A stretch of DNA of 64,000 nt from Romboutsia sedimentorum (GTDB taxonomy: Bacteria; Bacillota; Clostridia; Peptostreptococcales; Peptostreptococcaceae): positions 930,001-994,000 of the forward strand of contig NZ_JASKYM010000001.1 of the NCBI RefSeq assembly GCF_030131845.1, read 5' to 3'. Made by a program: the position numbers and the translations under genes. How positions within the stretch are numbered: the stretch's first letter is position 1; the number at the start of each line of letters is the position of its first letter. Positions 62,017 to 64,000 of this stretch are shown in pieces. Below the pieces are notes generated by a model. The model had not been told where the DNA came from, did no database searches, and was given only the letters and a program-made list of their open reading frames with translations.

Positions 62017-62586
62017 ATGAAAATAGGTGTAATGAGTGATACTCATGGAAGTTTATTATATTTTGAAAAAGCTTTAGATACGCTTTCAGAGTGTGACGTT
62101 ATTTTACATGGTGGTGATGTATTATATCACGGACCAAGAAATGATATCCCTGAAGGTTACAATCCAAAAGGTCTTATTGAAAAATTAAATAGTCTTAACA
62201 ACATACTTATAGCTAGAGGAAACTGTGACGCTGATGTAGACCAAATGGTTATAAATCATCCGATACAAAGCCCTTATGTTATGAGTCAATTTGGTGAGGT
62301 TAGAATAGTTATGACTCATGGATATACAGATTCTAAAGAGGATACTATAAAAAATGCTAAAAATATGGGTGCTGATATACTTATACTTGGACATACTCAT
62401 GTTAAAGAATTATACTGTGATGAAAATTTAGTAGTTTTAAATCCAGGAAGTACTTCTATCCCTAAGGATAAAACTCATTCGGTTGCAATAATAGACTTAG
62501 AACAAACTGAAGACGAACTTGATATGGACTTTAATTTAATAGATATAAATACTAAAGAAATTATATCTATCAATAATGAGCAATAA
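62017..62586 (+). CDS. yfcE: YfcE/MJ0936-type phosphodiesterase
   Basis: A 189-residue calcineurin-like metallophosphoesterase. The two-metal motifs are SDTHGS (Asp8, His10), GGDVLYHG (Asp34), RGNCD, MTHGYTD and LGHTH. YfcE enzymes hydrolyse small phosphodiesters in vitro; the natural substrate is unknown. AGGAGG precedes the ATG. Co-transcribed with nadK, followed by a bidirectional terminator. Confidence 0.92.
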   Translation: MKIGVMSDTHGSLLYFEKALDTLSECDVILHGGDVLYHGPRNDIPEGYNPKGLIEKLNSLNNILIARGNCDADVDQMVINHPIQSPYVMSQFGEVRIVMTHGYTDSKEDTIKNAKNMGADILILGHTHVKELYCDENLVVLNPGSTSIPKDKTHSVAIIDLEQTEDELDMDFNLIDINTKEIISINNEQ

Positions 62587-62613
62587 TAAAAATAAAATTT
62601 ACTTAATATTATA

Positions 62614-62654
62614 AAAAGAGGTTATCTAAAGTTTAATTTTAGATAACCTCTTTT
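62614..62654. terminator. Bidirectional terminator between yfcE and pepT
   Basis: AAAAGAGGTTATCTAAA and TTTAGATAACCTCTTTT form a 17-bp perfect stem with a 7-nt loop. Confidence 0.92.
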
Positions 62655-62670
62655 ATTATTTTATATATGC

Positions 62671-63894
62671 TTATCTTTGTGCGTATTTTTGTGCTATCTT
62701 AACTATAAGTTGAGTACATTTTTCCATAGATTTTACTGGTATACATTCATTTTTACTGTGGAAGTTTAATCCTCCTGTAAATATGTTTGGACAAGGAAGT
62801 CCCATAAATGATAATCTAGCTCCATCTGTACCACCTCTTATTGGTAATATAAGTGGCTTGATTCCAACTTCATTCATAGCTTCTTCTGCAATATCTACTA
62901 TAAATTTAACTGGCTCTACTTCTTCTCTCATGTTGAAGTATTGGTCATTTAAATCTAAAGATATTCTTCCATCATATCTTTCGTTTAACTTATTTATAGC
63001 ATCTTGCATATAAACTTTTCTAGATTCAAACTTTTCTCTATCATGATCTCTTATTATATAAACCATAGTAGCATTTTCAACATTTCCATTTATATCATTT
63101 AAGTGATAGAATCCTTCATATCCTTCTGTAGTCTCTGGTCTTTGGCTTGCAGGGAACATATTTGATATTTCTGCTGCTATATGTAGTGCATTAACCATTT
63201 TATTCTTTGCTGATCCTGGATGCACGTTTCTACCTTGTATAGTTATTGTAGCTGCTGCTGCATTAAAGTTTTCGTATTGAAGTTCTCCTTCTATGCCACC
63301 ATCTATAGTGTATGCATATTTAGCTCCAAATTTCTCAACTTTGAATAAGTCTGCTCCTCTTCCTATTTCTTCATCTGGAGTAAATCCTATTTTTATATCT
63401 CCATGCTTTATTTGAGCATTTTCTATTAGATATTCTATTGCAGTAACGATTTCCGCGATACCAGCTTTATCATCTGCACCTAATAATGTAGTACCATCTG
63501 TAACTATTAAATCGTCCCCTGCAAATTGTGCAATTTCTGGATAATCAGCTACTTTAGTAACTACGTTTAATTTTTCATTTAATACTATGTCTTTTCCATC
63601 ATAATTTTTTACTATTCTAGGTTTAATATCTTTTCCACTAACATCTGGTGCTGTATCTAAATGAGATATAAATCCTATTGTATCTACACCTTCAGTATTA
63701 CCTTTTAATGTAGCCATAACATAACTATTTTCATCTACATTTGCATCAGTTAATCCCAACTCTTTTAATTCTTGCACTAAATAGTTAGCAAAAAATCTTT
63801 GTCCTTCACTTGATGGGCAGTTTTCATTTTTAGAATTTGCTGTTGTGTCAAGTGTAATGTATTTTAAAAATCTTTCTGATACTTTTTCTCTCAT
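62671..63894 (-). CDS. pepT: Tripeptide aminopeptidase PepT
   Basis: A 407-residue M20B zinc aminopeptidase that removes the N-terminal residue from tripeptides. SHLDTAPD (His78, Asp80) and GADDKAG hold the first metal ligands, and FTPDEEIGRGA carries the catalytic Glu; the dimerisation lid follows and the last ligand lies in NFHSKNE. Length typical. AGGAAAGAGGT precedes the ATG. It is the last complete gene of the window. Confidence 0.95.
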   Translation of the reverse strand: MREKVSERFLKYITLDTTANSKNENCPSSEGQRFFANYLVQELKELGLTDANVDENSYVMATLKGNTEGVDTIGFISHLDTAPDVSGKDIKPRIVKNYDGKDIVLNEKLNVVTKVADYPEIAQFAGDDLIVTDGTTLLGADDKAGIAEIVTAIEYLIENAQIKHGDIKIGFTPDEEIGRGADLFKVEKFGAKYAYTIDGGIEGELQYENFNAAAATITIQGRNVHPGSAKNKMVNALHIAAEISNMFPASQRPETTEGYEGFYHLNDINGNVENATMVYIIRDHDREKFESRKVYMQDAINKLNERYDGRISLDLNDQYFNMREEVEPVKFIVDIAEEAMNEVGIKPLILPIRGGTDGARLSFMGLPCPNIFTGGLNFHSKNECIPVKSMEKCTQLIVKIAQKYAQR

Positions 63895-64000
63895 AATCTT
63901 TACCTCTTTCCTTTGTTTTGTTCGTTAGTAAATATTATATTACATTTAATTAATTCCATTATATTACAAAACAATATTAAAGTATACATCGTTATCAAAA

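Noticed and set aside
1-64000. Mobile elements or prophage
   Set aside because: No transposase, integrase, phage structural gene or long terminal repeat was found; both window ends are housekeeping genes.

Overview
The window is low-GC (AT-rich) chromosomal DNA of an anaerobic, spore-forming Firmicute. Gene content points to the family Peptostreptococcaceae, the group of Clostridioides difficile: a six-gene Rnf complex, a flavodiiron protein, the mreBCD/PBP2/minCDE/rodA block, a cysteine-rich exosporium protein resembling C. difficile CdeC, and candidate sigma-K promoters. Genus and species cannot be fixed from this alone. No insertion sequence, prophage or CRISPR array was seen. There are two tRNA-Leu genes (anticodons GAG and CAA) and a 6S-like RNA.

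Layout. 0.1-7.1 kb (minus): ribosome assembly and translation block (yhbY, obgE, rpmA, prp, rplU with leader RNA, rng, and a pair of radical-SAM genes). 7.4-8.6 kb (plus): flavodiiron protein. 8.7-19.0 kb (minus): mgsA, rodA, minE/D/C, mrdA, mreD/C/B, radC, maf, i.e. cell shape and division-site placement. 19.4-24.5 kb (minus): rnfCDGEAB, the ferredoxin:NAD ion pump. 24.6-33.4 kb (minus): SPOR protein, a phosphohydrolase that may be 5'-frameshifted, an SAP-like repeat protein, a copZ-like gene, tRNA-Leu, and the polA-coaE-transglycosylase-binding protein operon. 33.5-41.5 kb: tRNA-Leu, a 50-residue protein, a lipoprotein, LysR, M18 peptidase, a MocR regulator, a HisJ-like PHP phosphatase and a SpoVB-like flippase whose ribosome binding site lies in a perfect hairpin.

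41.5-46.4 kb is a probable spore-envelope region: a CdeC-like protein, two beta-propeller-like unknowns, an acidic-tailed and a basic-tailed unknown, and 6S RNA. 46.5-55.7 kb holds histidine degradation (hutH, hutU, ftcD, hutI, cyclodeaminase), a divergent transporter and a LacI-type regulator, with a LacI-type palindrome between the divergent units. 56.1-59.0 kb is the most unusual part: six small paralogous proteins with an amphipathic head, two hydrophobic helices and a cysteine-rich tail. They are mostly single-gene units with their own terminators and sigma-K-like promoters, and they surround a lone acyl carrier protein. 59.0-63.9 kb returns to housekeeping genes (nucleoid-associated protein, RluA-type synthase, NAD kinase, phosphodiesterase, PepT).

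All functional calls come from reading motifs, start sites and context by eye. No database search or folding program was run.
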